Assembly: GCF_001735805.1 (NCBI RefSeq)
Contig: NZ_CP017248.1
Coordinates: forward strand, 4,092,001 to 4,156,000
Reading direction: 5' to 3'
From: Streptomyces fodineus
GTDB lineage: Bacteria > Actinomycetota > Actinomycetes > Streptomycetales > Streptomycetaceae
Length of the DNA: 64,000 nt
Shown piece after piece: positions 32,098 through 39,958 of this stretch. The notes beneath the pieces were generated by a model. It made no database searches. It saw nothing but the letters and a program-made list of their open reading frames with translations, and was not told the origin of the DNA. The position numbers and the translations under genes are program-made. Positions within the stretch are counted from its first letter, which is position 1, and each line of letters opens with the position of its first letter.

Positions 32098-34590
32098 CTA
32101 CAGCTTCTCCACCGGCGCGTACCGCAGCAGCAGCCGCTTCGGCTTGCCGTCTCCGAAGTCGATCGTCGCCTGGGCCTTGTCCTCCACGCCCGACACCGCG
32201 ACGACCGTCCCGAGCCCGAACTGGTCGTGGGTGACCCGGTCGCCGACGGCCAGGGACACCACCGGCTTGTCGGAGGCCCGCCGCGTGGCGAACCCGGACG
32301 CACCCGATGCCGACGAGCGCGAGCGGGTCGAGGACAGCGAGGCCGCGATCCCGGACGCCGGGCCCGAGGACACCGGCGCCGCCGCTCCGGTCCGCTTCCA
32401 CTCCACATGGGTGGGCGGGATCTCCTCCAGGAAGCGGGAGGGCGGGTTGTACGACGGCTGGCCCCAGGCGCTGCGCAGCGCCGACCGCGTGAGGTAGAGC
32501 CGCTCCCGCGCGCGCGTGATGCCGACGTACGCCAGGCGCCGCTCCTCCTCCAGCTCCTTGGTCTGGCCGAGGGCGCGCATGTGCGGGAAGACGCCGTCCT
32601 CCATACCGGTCAGGAAGACGACCGGGAACTCCAGGCCCTTGGCGGTGTGCAGGGTCATCAGGGTGATGACGCCGGAGCCTTCCTCGTCCTCGTCGGGGAT
32701 CTGGTCGGAGTCGGCGACCAGCGCCACCTGCTCCAGGAAGTCGGCCAGCGTACCGGCCTCGCCTTCGCCGCGCTCCTGCTCGAACTCCAGGGCCACCGCC
32801 GCGAGCTCCTGGAGGTTCTCGATGCGGGTCTCGTCCTGCGGGTCGGTGGATGCCTGCAACTCGGCGAGATAGCCGGTGCGTTCGAGCACGGCCTCCAGGA
32901 CGGTCGCGGCGCCCGCGCCCGACTCGACGATCGTGCGCAGGTCCTCCATCAGCGTGTTGAACCGCTTGACCGCGTTGGTGGAGCGCGCGGCCATGCCGTA
33001 CGCCTCGTCCACGCGCTTGAGCGCCTGCGGGAAGCTGATCCTCTCGCGCTGGGCGAGGGCGTCGATCATCGCCTCCGCGCGCTCGCCGATGCCCCGCTTG
33101 GGCACGTTGAGGATACGGCGCAGCGGCACCGAGTCCTCGGGGTTGGCGAGTACGCGCAGGTAGGCCAGGACGTCCCGGACCTCCTTGCGCTCGTAGAAGC
33201 GGACACCGCCGACGACCTTGTAGGGCAGGCCGACGCGGATGAAGACCTCTTCGAAGACACGGGACTGGGCGTTGGTGCGGTAGAAGACGGCGACGTCGCC
33301 CGCCTTGGCCTCGCCCGCGTCGACCAGGCGGTCTATCTCGTCGGCGACGAACTGCGCCTCGTCGTGCTCGGTGTCGGCGACATAGCCGGTGATCCGCGCG
33401 CCCTGGCCGGCGTTGGTCCACAGGTTCTTCGGGCGGCGGGACTCGTTGCGCTCGATGACCGCGTTGGCGGCGGACAGGATGGTCTGCGTGGAGCGGTAGT
33501 TCTGCTCCAGCAGGATCGTCGTCGCGTTCGGGTAGTCCTCCTCGAACTGGAGGATGTTGCGGATCGTCGCCCCTCGGAAGGCGTAGATCGACTGGTCCGC
33601 GTCACCGACGACACACAGTTCGGCGGGCGGGAGATCGTACTCGCCGGGCGGGGTGTCGCCCTCCTCGGCAGAACGCTCCCCCGTGCCGACGAGTTCCCGT
33701 ACCAGCGCGTACTGGGCGTGGTTGGTGTCCTGGTACTCGTCGACCAGGACGTGGCGGAAGCGGCGGCGGTAGTGCTCGGCGACGTCCGGGAAGGCGCGCA
33801 GCAGGTTGACCGTCGTCATGATCAGGTCGTCGAAGTCGAGGGCGTTCGCCTCGCGCAGCCGCGACTGGTACAGGGCGTAGGCCTGGGCGAGGGTCTTCTC
33901 GAAACCGTCGGTGGCCTGGGCGGCGAAGTCCTCCTCGTCGATCAGCTCGTTCTTCAGGTTGCTGATCTTGGCGCTGAACGACTTCGGCGGGAAGCGCTTG
34001 GGGTCGAGGTCCAGGTCGCGGCAGACCAGGGCCATCAGGCGCTTGGAGTCCGCGGCGTCGTAGATCGAGAACGAGGACGTGAAGCCGAGCTTCTTGCTCT
34101 CGCGGCGCAGGATGCGCACGCATGCGCTGTGGAAGGTCATCACCCACATCGCGTGCGCGCGCGGGCCGACGAGCTGCTCGACGCGCTCCTTCATCTCGCC
34201 CGCGGCCTTGTTGGTGAAGGTGATCGCGAGGATCTGACCGGGGTGCACATGCCGCTCGGCGAGCAGGTGGGCGATGCGGTGGGTGAGCACGCGGGTCTTG
34301 CCGGAGCCGGCGCCGGCGACGATGAGCAGCGGGGTACCGGCGTGCACGACCGCGGCGCGCTGGTTGTCGTTCAGCCCCTCCAGGAGCGCCGCCGCGTCGA
34401 GCGCGGGCCGGGGAGCGCCGTCGCGGTAGTAGGCGTCCCGGTCCGGCGGCACGTCGAACTTCCCGCCGAACAGATCGTCCGGAAGCGGCTCCGGAGTGTG
34501 ATCGTCCTCGGGCGGCGGCGGGGGCTCCTCCTCGCGCCCACGAGGGGCCTGGAGGTCCGCCAGGAAGCTGTCGTCAAAGAGGCTGCTCAT
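32098..34590 (-). CDS. pcrA: UvrD/PcrA ATP-dependent DNA helicase
   Basis: The 830-residue SF1A helicase has an acidic Pro-rich N-terminal extension of ~75 residues. Then come LNDNQRAAVVHAGTPLL (Q motif), Walker A GAGSGKT near 98, ITFTNKAAGEMKERV (Ia), DEYQDTN (II), VVGDADQSIYAFRGA (III), QNYRSTQTIL (IV) and VITLMTLHTAKGLEFPVVF (V). It unwinds DNA in nucleotide excision repair and replication-conflict repair. A perfect damage-type promoter lies at its start, fitting a repair role. Confidence 0.97.
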   Translation of the reverse strand: MSSLFDDSFLADLQAPRGREEEPPPPPEDDHTPEPLPDDLFGGKFDVPPDRDAYYRDGAPRPALDAAALLEGLNDNQRAAVVHAGTPLLIVAGAGSGKTRVLTHRIAHLLAERHVHPGQILAITFTNKAAGEMKERVEQLVGPRAHAMWVMTFHSACVRILRRESKKLGFTSSFSIYDAADSKRLMALVCRDLDLDPKRFPPKSFSAKISNLKNELIDEEDFAAQATDGFEKTLAQAYALYQSRLREANALDFDDLIMTTVNLLRAFPDVAEHYRRRFRHVLVDEYQDTNHAQYALVRELVGTGERSAEEGDTPPGEYDLPPAELCVVGDADQSIYAFRGATIRNILQFEEDYPNATTILLEQNYRSTQTILSAANAVIERNESRRPKNLWTNAGQGARITGYVADTEHDEAQFVADEIDRLVDAGEAKAGDVAVFYRTNAQSRVFEEVFIRVGLPYKVVGGVRFYERKEVRDVLAYLRVLANPEDSVPLRRILNVPKRGIGERAEAMIDALAQRERISFPQALKRVDEAYGMAARSTNAVKRFNTLMEDLRTIVESGAGAATVLEAVLERTGYLAELQASTDPQDETRIENLQELAAVALEFEQERGEGEAGTLADFLEQVALVADSDQIPDEDEEGSGVITLMTLHTAKGLEFPVVFLTGMEDGVFPHMRALGQTKELEEERRLAYVGITRARERLYLTRSALRSAWGQPSYNPPSRFLEEIPPTHVEWKRTGAAAPVSSGPASGIAASLSSTRSRSSASGASGFATRRASDKPVVSLAVGDRVTHDQFGLGTVVAVSGVEDKAQATIDFGDGKPKRLLLRYAPVEKL

Positions 34591-34599
34591 CGCTCTCCG

Positions 34600-34622
34600 A
34601 GTCTAGGGCGCCCCACCGACAA
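34600..34622 (-). promoter_or_regulatory. Perfect PafBC-type (RecA-independent DNA damage) promoter for pcrA
   Basis: On the minus strand TTGTCGGTG (34622-34614), 8 bases, TAGACT (34605-34600) matches TTGTCRGTG-N8-TAnnnT fully. The -10 element ends 10 bases before the ATG, so the mRNA should be almost leaderless. Confidence 0.75.
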
Positions 34623-34859
34623 CCGGTCGCCGTCCCCGGAACATGGCCGGGTTTCGCAGAGAGTAGATCTTCGCATCCGAACGGCGTCTTCCGCTTACGC
34701 TGCGGAACCGCCCCATGACACAGCTGCGAAACTCGCCCCAGGTCACGAAAATGTATCGGACATATCACGCACCAACCTTCACAGGAGTCACACGAGTTGG
34801 CTAGCGTGCGTCCGGGCCGCTCGACCCCTACCGGCGAACCTCGCCGGACCGCGCGGCCC

Positions 34860-35003
34860 CCGCCGAGTCCGGCGCGCCCTTGGGTGCCCGGAGCCGGGGA
34901 CCCACCGATCCCGGGGTGAATCGGCCGACTCCCGCCCGGGACGACGCCGTAGGGCAACCCTTCCGAACCGCCGCCCGAACCCGACAGCTAACCCGGTAGG
35001 CGG
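34860..35003 (+). promoter_or_regulatory. c-di-AMP (ydaO-type) riboswitch
   Basis: The leader of the first NlpC/P60 gene has the conserved ydaO blocks: GAGTCC near the 5' end, GCCGGGGACCCACCGATC, GGGGTGAATCGGC, the GTAGGGCAACCC stretch, and the 3' core CCGAACCCGACAGCTAACC followed by GGTAGGCGG. The closing stem pairs CCGCC (34860-34864) with GGCGG (34999-35003). Only ~20 bases separate it from the TTG start, so binding of c-di-AMP should affect transcription through or translation of the hydrolase gene. A promoter-like TAGCGT lies at 34802. The rest of the 436-base gap holds no gene. Confidence 0.85.
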
Positions 35004-35026
35004 CGCATTGGAAGGAGTCGCCTCCC

Positions 35027-36217
35027 TTGGCGTCGCATCGCAAGCCGCGCCCCGGCGGGACCATCGGCGCGGGCCTTCGCACCCCCGCTCTCGCCACCGC
35101 CGCCCTCACCTCCATGGCCGTGCTCTCGCAGAGCGCAGAGGCCGCCCCGGGAACCGATCACGCCAAGCCGAGCCTGGAGGAGGTCGAGAAGAAGGTCGAC
35201 GACCTCTACCGGCAGGCGGAGTCGGCCACCGAGAAGTACGACGCCGCCAAGGAGCGCTCCGGCAAACAGCGCGGGCGTGTCGACGCCCTCCGCAACGAGG
35301 TCGCCCGGCGCACCGACCGCCTCAACAAGGCGCGCGAGGAGCTGGGTTCCTTCGCCGCGGCCCAGTACCGCACCGGCACCGCCGCTCCCAACACGGCCAC
35401 CTTCCTGCTGGCGAACGACCCGCAGGACTACTTCGACCAGACCCAGCTGATGAACCGGCTGACGTCGCGGGAGAAGAGCGCGGTCGACGACTACATCCAT
35501 GAGCAGGCCTCGACCATGAAGGAGCGGCGGGCGGCCGCCGAGAGCCTGCAGACGCTGACCGACTCGCAGCACGACCTGCAGACCGCCAAGGCCACCGTCC
35601 AGAAGAAACTGGCCTCCGCGCGCGAGCTGCTCTCGCAGCTGACGGCCCAGGAGAAGGCGCGGCTGGCCGCCATCGAGCGGGAGAAGCAGCAGGAGGCGGC
35701 GCGCAAGGCGGCCGAGCTGGCCAAACAGCAGGCCCAGCAGCAGGCCCAGCAGGGGGCCAATTCGTCCTCGTCCACGTCGTCCGGGTCCGGTTCCGGTTCG
35801 ACGGGCTCCGGGTCGACCGGCTCCGGCTCGACCGGCTCCACGACGTCCGGCTCGTACGACACGAAGGCCGAGAAGGCGATCGCCTTCGCCCGAGCGCAGA
35901 TCGGCAAGCCGTATGTGTGGGGCGCCACCGGGCCGGACTCCTACGACTGCTCGGGCCTCACCCAGGCCGCCTGGAGGGCCGCCGGCGTCGCGCTGCCGCG
36001 CACCACGTACGACCAGGTCAACACGGGCACCACGGTCTCCCTCGCCAATGCGCGGCCGGGCGACCTGATCTTCTTCTACGACGACATCAGCCACGTCGGC
36101 ATGTACATAGGCAACGGCATGATGATCCACGCCCCGAAGCCGGGTGCGTACGTCCGCGAGGAGTCGATCTACTACGGCGGCGAGTCGATCATCCACAGCG
36201 TGGTCCGCCCGGGCTGA
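35027..36217 (+). CDS. NlpC/P60 (C40) cell-wall peptidase, riboswitch-controlled
   Basis: The 396-residue protein starts at TTG 35027, with GGAAGGAG upstream, and reads ASHRKPRPGG into a signal peptide ending near SAEAAPG. A coiled coil (about 45-245) follows. A Ser/Gly/Thr linker (STSSGSGSGSTGSGSTGSG) separates it from the C-terminal NlpC/P60 domain (about 285-396): catalytic Cys in SYDCSGLTQAAW, His in SHVGMYIGNGMMIHAP. It should cleave gamma-D-Glu to meso-DAP (or LL-DAP) bonds in peptidoglycan. Paralogue of the gene at 38132. Confidence 0.95.
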   Translation: MASHRKPRPGGTIGAGLRTPALATAALTSMAVLSQSAEAAPGTDHAKPSLEEVEKKVDDLYRQAESATEKYDAAKERSGKQRGRVDALRNEVARRTDRLNKAREELGSFAAAQYRTGTAAPNTATFLLANDPQDYFDQTQLMNRLTSREKSAVDDYIHEQASTMKERRAAAESLQTLTDSQHDLQTAKATVQKKLASARELLSQLTAQEKARLAAIEREKQQEAARKAAELAKQQAQQQAQQGANSSSSTSSGSGSGSTGSGSTGSGSTGSTTSGSYDTKAEKAIAFARAQIGKPYVWGATGPDSYDCSGLTQAAWRAAGVALPRTTYDQVNTGTTVSLANARPGDLIFFYDDISHVGMYIGNGMMIHAPKPGAYVREESIYYGGESIIHSVVRPG

Positions 36218-36268
36218 CCGCCGGGCTCCGGGCGCCGGCACCGCGCGTGTACCGGCGCGCCCTGCAGG

Positions 36269-36341
36269 TCCACGCGCGCGTGCCGGCGTTTCGTACGTCC
36301 ACGCGCGCGTGCCGGCGTTCTCGCGCTCCACGCGCGCGTAC
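36269..36341. repeat. Three 29-bp-spaced repeats with a CACGCGCGCGTG palindrome
   Basis: TCCACGCGCGCGTGCCGGCGTT occurs at 36269-36290 and 36298-36319, and a shorter form (TCCACGCGCGCGTACC) starts at 36327. Each full copy contains an alternating pyrimidine-purine 12-bp palindrome. They occupy the 166-base gap downstream of the NlpC/P60 gene. Confidence 0.8.
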
Positions 36342-36383
36342 CCTTCGCCGGGGCCCTGCGGCTCCCTGGCTGGCATCGGGCGC

Positions 36384-37277
36384 ATGTCCGGCATCCCAGG
36401 TCTGCGTGCGTGGTGGGCGGAGCGGCCCCCCGGCGGCCGGGCCGCCGTGATGGCGACCGGCATCCTGTCGTTGGGGCTGCAGCCGACCGGCGCCGAGACG
36501 CTGTCCTGGGTGGCGTTGGCGACGGCCGGTGCCGCCTGGGTGGCGCTGGCCGTCGGCTTCGTGCTGCGGCTGCTCGGCGAGCGGCGGCGCTGGATGGCGG
36601 AGGCGGGAAGCCCCGGCGCGCTCACCGCCGTAGCCGCGACCACGGTGCTCGGCACCCGGATCTCGGCGCTGGGCCGGCAGGCCCTGGCCGAGGCGCTGCT
36701 GGCGCTCGCGGCGCTGCTCTGGCCGATGCTGCCGGCCCTGGTCGTACGGCGCTGGAGGCGGCGCATGCCGGGCGCGGTGTTCCTGTGTTGTGTGACCACG
36801 GAAGGGCTCGCCGTGCTGGCCGCCACGCTGGCCGCGGCCGAGCGCACCGCGTGGCTCGCGCACACCGCGCTGCTGCTGTTCTGGCTGGGCCTGCTGCTCC
36901 ACGGTCTCGCGCCGGCCCGTTTCGACGTGCGGCAGGTGCTGGAGGGGGCGCGCGACCACTGGATCGCGGGCGGGGCGCTCGCGATCTCGGCGCTGGCCGG
37001 GGCGGAACTGCTCGTCGCCGGGGATGCGCGGCCCTACCTGTGGGACGGGGACGACCGCGGCGTACTGCGCGCCGTGACGGTCGCGTTGCTCGTCCTGGAC
37101 CTGGCGTGGTGTCTCGTGCTGGTGGCCGCCGAGGCGGCGCGGCCCCGGCTCGGCTACGACGAGCTGCGGTGGGCGACGGTGTTCCCGATGGGGATGACGG
37201 CGGTGGCGATGCTCTCGATCCGACCGCGGTCGGGGTTCCGCGGCTCAGCCGGCCGGGAGAGGTGCTGCTGTGGGTGA
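36384..37277 (+). CDS. TDT family (tellurite resistance / C4-dicarboxylate-type) membrane protein with a C-terminal frameshift
   Basis: From ATG 36384 the frame encodes 297 residues with about eight helices (AAVMATGILSLGLQPTG, then LALAALLWPMLPALVV, then TALLLFWLGLLLHGLAP). The start RAAVMATGILS is the TDT signature. Near 37215-37225 the sense jumps to another frame: the original frame ends as RSGFRGSAGRERCCCG, while the other gives PTAVGVPRLSRPGEVLLWVT to a stop at 37348, a normal ending with a final helix. A one-base loss (or sequencing error) therefore truncated the last helix. Function may be impaired. Confidence 0.7.
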   Translation: MSGIPGLRAWWAERPPGGRAAVMATGILSLGLQPTGAETLSWVALATAGAAWVALAVGFVLRLLGERRRWMAEAGSPGALTAVAATTVLGTRISALGRQALAEALLALAALLWPMLPALVVRRWRRRMPGAVFLCCVTTEGLAVLAATLAAAERTAWLAHTALLLFWLGLLLHGLAPARFDVRQVLEGARDHWIAGGALAISALAGAELLVAGDARPYLWDGDDRGVLRAVTVALLVLDLAWCLVLVAAEAARPRLGYDELRWATVFPMGMTAVAMLSIRPRSGFRGSAGRERCCCG

Positions 37278-37351
37278 CGGTGCCGGTGTGGCCCGCGGTC
37301 GCCACCGGTGCGGTGCGCGCGGCCCGCACCGGCGGCCGGGACGCATGACCG

Positions 37352-37705
37352 TCAGGTCCACAGCACGGCGATGAAGATGTTCGCCATGGTCAGCAGGCCG
37401 ACCACCCCGAACGCACCCTTGTCGATCTTCTCCTCGTCGCGCTTCACATAGACCAGGCCGAGGATCACGATCAGCAGCGCCAGCTTGACGCCGATCTTGA
37501 TGGCGTTGACGTGGTGGTCGTCGGCCTGGTTGAGGCCGACCAGGGCCACGCCGGTGACCAGCATGGTCAGCGCGCCGTGCAGCATCCCGGGCACGAACCG
37601 GGCCGTGCCCTGGCCCATCGCCTTCATCTGGGTGAGGAATCCGCCGAGCAGCGCGGCGATGCCGATGATGTGCAGGCCGACGAAGAGATGGATGAGTACG
37701 TCCAT
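37352..37705 (-). CDS. Small integral membrane protein, 117 residues
   Basis: Four hydrophobic helices are visible: LIHLFVGLHIIGIAALLGGF, GMLHGALTMLVTGVALVG, IGVKLALLIVILGLVYV and GVVGLLTMANIFIAVLWT. Two His residues in helix 1 (FVGLHIIG) and near DDHHVNAIK could bind heme or metal, but that is speculation. The family is conserved in Streptomyces with no known function. It is convergent with the TDT gene, with 3' ends about 75 bases apart. Confidence 0.8.
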   Translation of the reverse strand: MDVLIHLFVGLHIIGIAALLGGFLTQMKAMGQGTARFVPGMLHGALTMLVTGVALVGLNQADDHHVNAIKIGVKLALLIVILGLVYVKRDEEKIDKGAFGVVGLLTMANIFIAVLWT

Positions 37706-37887
37706 GGGTCCGGAGCCTAACCAGGCGGTCCGTACCGCCTGTCACCGGGCCCGGCCACGGCATCGGCGTTCTCGCGCGGACGATCTTGCATATATGCGCT
37801 CCATAGCATCCCGCACCTGTCGTCCGTCCCGCTTTCCCCGCTTCGGTCACCACGCTGCGTGAAGGCGACGGCTCCAGAACGGGGATG

Positions 37888-37970
37888 CGATCACATACGG
37901 TCACATTACGGTCCGTCGGAGCCAGTTCCGCACAGCGCGTTACCTGCTCGTCACAGTCAGGCCTAGCGTC
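37888..37970. promoter_or_regulatory. Promoter/operator region of the second NlpC/P60 gene
   Basis: TCACATACGG (37891-37900) is followed directly by TCACATTACGG (37901-37911). Downstream, GTTAC-6 bases-GTCAC (37939-37954) precedes TAGCGT (about 37963). These GTNAC/GTCACA direct repeats resemble MtrA-binding elements, which in actinobacteria control peptidoglycan hydrolases. The first NlpC/P60 gene has a similar GTCACA-N9-TAGCGT block before its riboswitch. The rest of the 426-base gap (37706-38131) holds no gene. Confidence 0.4.
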
Positions 37971-38131
37971 CTCCCCCAGGTGACCGGCTCCCCAACGCCG
38001 CCCGGGCCAGGGCGGCCGTCGGCCACCTCCGCCGAGAAGGTCCGGCGGTGGCCCGTTTCCCCTCTGCGGGCCGCCGCCGGACGCACGGCCTCTCGGTCGT
38101 ACGAGTCGTACGGAAGGACGTGACGGTCCAG

Positions 38132-39196
38132 GTGGCAGCGCACCGCAAGCCCCGGCAACGCTCGATGGGTGGCCCTGCGGCCCGGACGGCCGCCACGCTC
38201 GCCCTGGCGGGCGCGGCCACCGCGACGGGGTTCGACGGGACGGCACACGCCGAGCCACAGCCGACGCCGGCACAGGTGAAGGCCAAGGTGGACGAGCTGT
38301 ACCAGGAGGCCGAGGCGGCGACCGAGAAGTACGACGGCGCGAAGGAGGAGGCGGACACGGCGCAGCGGCGGTTGAACGCGCTGCGGGACGAGACCGCCCG
38401 CAAGCAGGAAAAGCTCGACACGGCCCGGGACGCGCTCGGTTCGTTCGCGACGGCCCAGTACCGCGACGGCGGCTTCGCCCCGGCCTGGCAACTGGCCCTG
38501 TCCGGCGACCCCGACCGGTATCTGGACGACGCCGCGTTCGCGGAGCGGGCCGGCGACCGGCAGGCAGCCGCCGTGTCTCGGGTGCGCGAACAGCTCCGTG
38601 AGATCGAGCAGTTGCGTGGCGCGGCGCGCATGGAGCTGAAGTCGCTGCGGTCACGGCTGGCGCAGTTGCAAGGGCAGAAGAAGACCATCACCGGCAAGCT
38701 GGACGAGGCCCGGCGGCTGCTGGCACGGCTCACTCCGCAGCAGCGGACCGAGGTCACCGGCGACGCCACCGCGCCGGGCCGTGTCTCCCGGTCTGCCTCG
38801 GACACCCGTGTGCCCTTGGAACAGGCCGGGTCGGCCACGGCCGCGAACGCGCGCGTTGAGGCGGCCCTCTCCTACGCCTACGCCAAGCTCGGCAGCCCCT
38901 ATGTGTGGGGCGCGGTCGGCCCGAACGCCTTCGACTGCTCGGGCCTGGTCCAGGCCGCCTACCGCTCCGCCGGCATCTCCCTGCCCCGCACCACCTACGC
39001 CCAGATCGATGCGGGCCGGCGCGTCTCCCGCTCCGAACTCCAGCCCGGGGACCTGGTGTTCTTCTACTCCGGCATCAGCCACGTCGGCATCTACGTGGGG
39101 GGCGGCCAGATGATCCATGCACCGAACCCGTCGGCCCCGGTCCGGCTGGCGCCGGTCGACCTGATGCCGTTCGCGGGGGCGACCCGGGTGGCGTAG
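38132..39196 (+). CDS. NlpC/P60 (C40) cell-wall peptidase
   Basis: I take GTG 38132 (AAHRKPRQRSMGG) because it aligns with the start of the paralogue at 35027; a GTG at 38120 with GGAAGGA one base away is an alternative. The ~354-residue protein has a signal peptide (ATLALAGAATATGFDGTAHA), a long coiled coil (about 45-220) and an NlpC/P60 domain. The catalytic Cys is in FDCSGLVQAAY and the His in SHVGIYVGGGQMIHAP. Unlike its paralogue it lacks the Ser/Gly linker and has no ydaO riboswitch, so the pair is likely to be controlled differently. Confidence 0.93.
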   Translation: MAAHRKPRQRSMGGPAARTAATLALAGAATATGFDGTAHAEPQPTPAQVKAKVDELYQEAEAATEKYDGAKEEADTAQRRLNALRDETARKQEKLDTARDALGSFATAQYRDGGFAPAWQLALSGDPDRYLDDAAFAERAGDRQAAAVSRVREQLREIEQLRGAARMELKSLRSRLAQLQGQKKTITGKLDEARRLLARLTPQQRTEVTGDATAPGRVSRSASDTRVPLEQAGSATAANARVEAALSYAYAKLGSPYVWGAVGPNAFDCSGLVQAAYRSAGISLPRTTYAQIDAGRRVSRSELQPGDLVFFYSGISHVGIYVGGGQMIHAPNPSAPVRLAPVDLMPFAGATRVA

Positions 39197-39214
39197 GGGG
39201 CAGGTCCGTAGGGG

Positions 39215-39958
39215 TCAGACCAGTCGGCGGGCCGTCGCCCAGCGGGTCAGTTCGTGGCGGTTGGACAGCTGGAGCTTGCGCAGGACCGCCGAGACATGGG
39301 ACTCGACCGTCTTCACCGAGATGAACAGCTGCTTGGCGATCTCCTTGTAGGCGTAGCCACGGGCGATCAGGCGCAGCACCTCGCGTTCGCGCTGGGTGAG
39401 GCGGTCCAGGTCCTCGTCCACGGGCGGGGCGTCGGTGGAGGCGAAGGCGTCGAGGACGAACCCGGCCAGCCGCGGGGAGAAGACGGCGTCGCCCTCCTGG
39501 ACGCGGAAGATCGAGTCGACCAGGTCGGTGCCGGTGATGGTCTTGGTGACATAGCCGCGGGCACCGCCTCGGATGACACCGATCACGTCCTCCGCCGCGT
39601 CCGACACGGACAGCGCGAGGAAGCGGACGGGTCGCTCGGTGTCCGCCATCAACGCCGCGCACCGGCGCAGCACTTCGACGCCGCCGCCGCCCGGCAGGTG
39701 GACGTCGAGGAGGACCACCTCGGGCCGGGTCGCGGTGATGACCGTGACCGCCTGGTCGACGTCCGCGGCCTCGCCGACCACCTCGACACCGGTCTGGGCG
39801 GTCTGCCCGATCTCGGCCTGGACGCCGGTGCGGAACATCCGGTGGTCGTCCACCAGCACCACCCGTACATGCCGTCCGCCCGCGCCGCCGTCGGCAGCCC
39901 GGGATCCGGCCGCCTCGGGTGCTCCCGCCGTGCCGTTCGCCTCGGTCGCGTCGCTCAT
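39215..39958 (-). CDS. NarL/LuxR-family response regulator
   Basis: The 247-residue protein starts at ATG 39958, overlapping the sensor kinase stop (ATGA). The receiver has the acid pair VVLVDDHRMF and the phospho-acceptor Asp in EVVLLDVHLPGGGG. The C-terminal LuxR helix-turn-helix is LTQREREVLRLIARGYAYKE, then FISVKTVESHVSAVL. A Gly/Ala-rich 30-residue extension precedes the receiver. With the kinase it forms a two-component system like LiaSR or VraSR, probably reporting envelope stress. Confidence 0.95.
   Translation of the reverse strand: MSDATEANGTAGAPEAAGSRAADGGAGGRHVRVVLVDDHRMFRTGVQAEIGQTAQTGVEVVGEAADVDQAVTVITATRPEVVLLDVHLPGGGGVEVLRRCAALMADTERPVRFLALSVSDAAEDVIGVIRGGARGYVTKTITGTDLVDSIFRVQEGDAVFSPRLAGFVLDAFASTDAPPVDEDLDRLTQREREVLRLIARGYAYKEIAKQLFISVKTVESHVSAVLRKLQLSNRHELTRWATARRLV

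Noticed and set aside
36269..36341. Short regularly spaced repeats as a CRISPR array.
   Set aside because: Only three copies, with 7-base spacers, degenerate third copy and no cas genes.
37940..38130. A second c-di-AMP riboswitch before the other NlpC/P60 gene.
   Set aside because: None of the conserved ydaO blocks (GGGGTGAAT, CCGAACCCGACAGCTAACC) are present.
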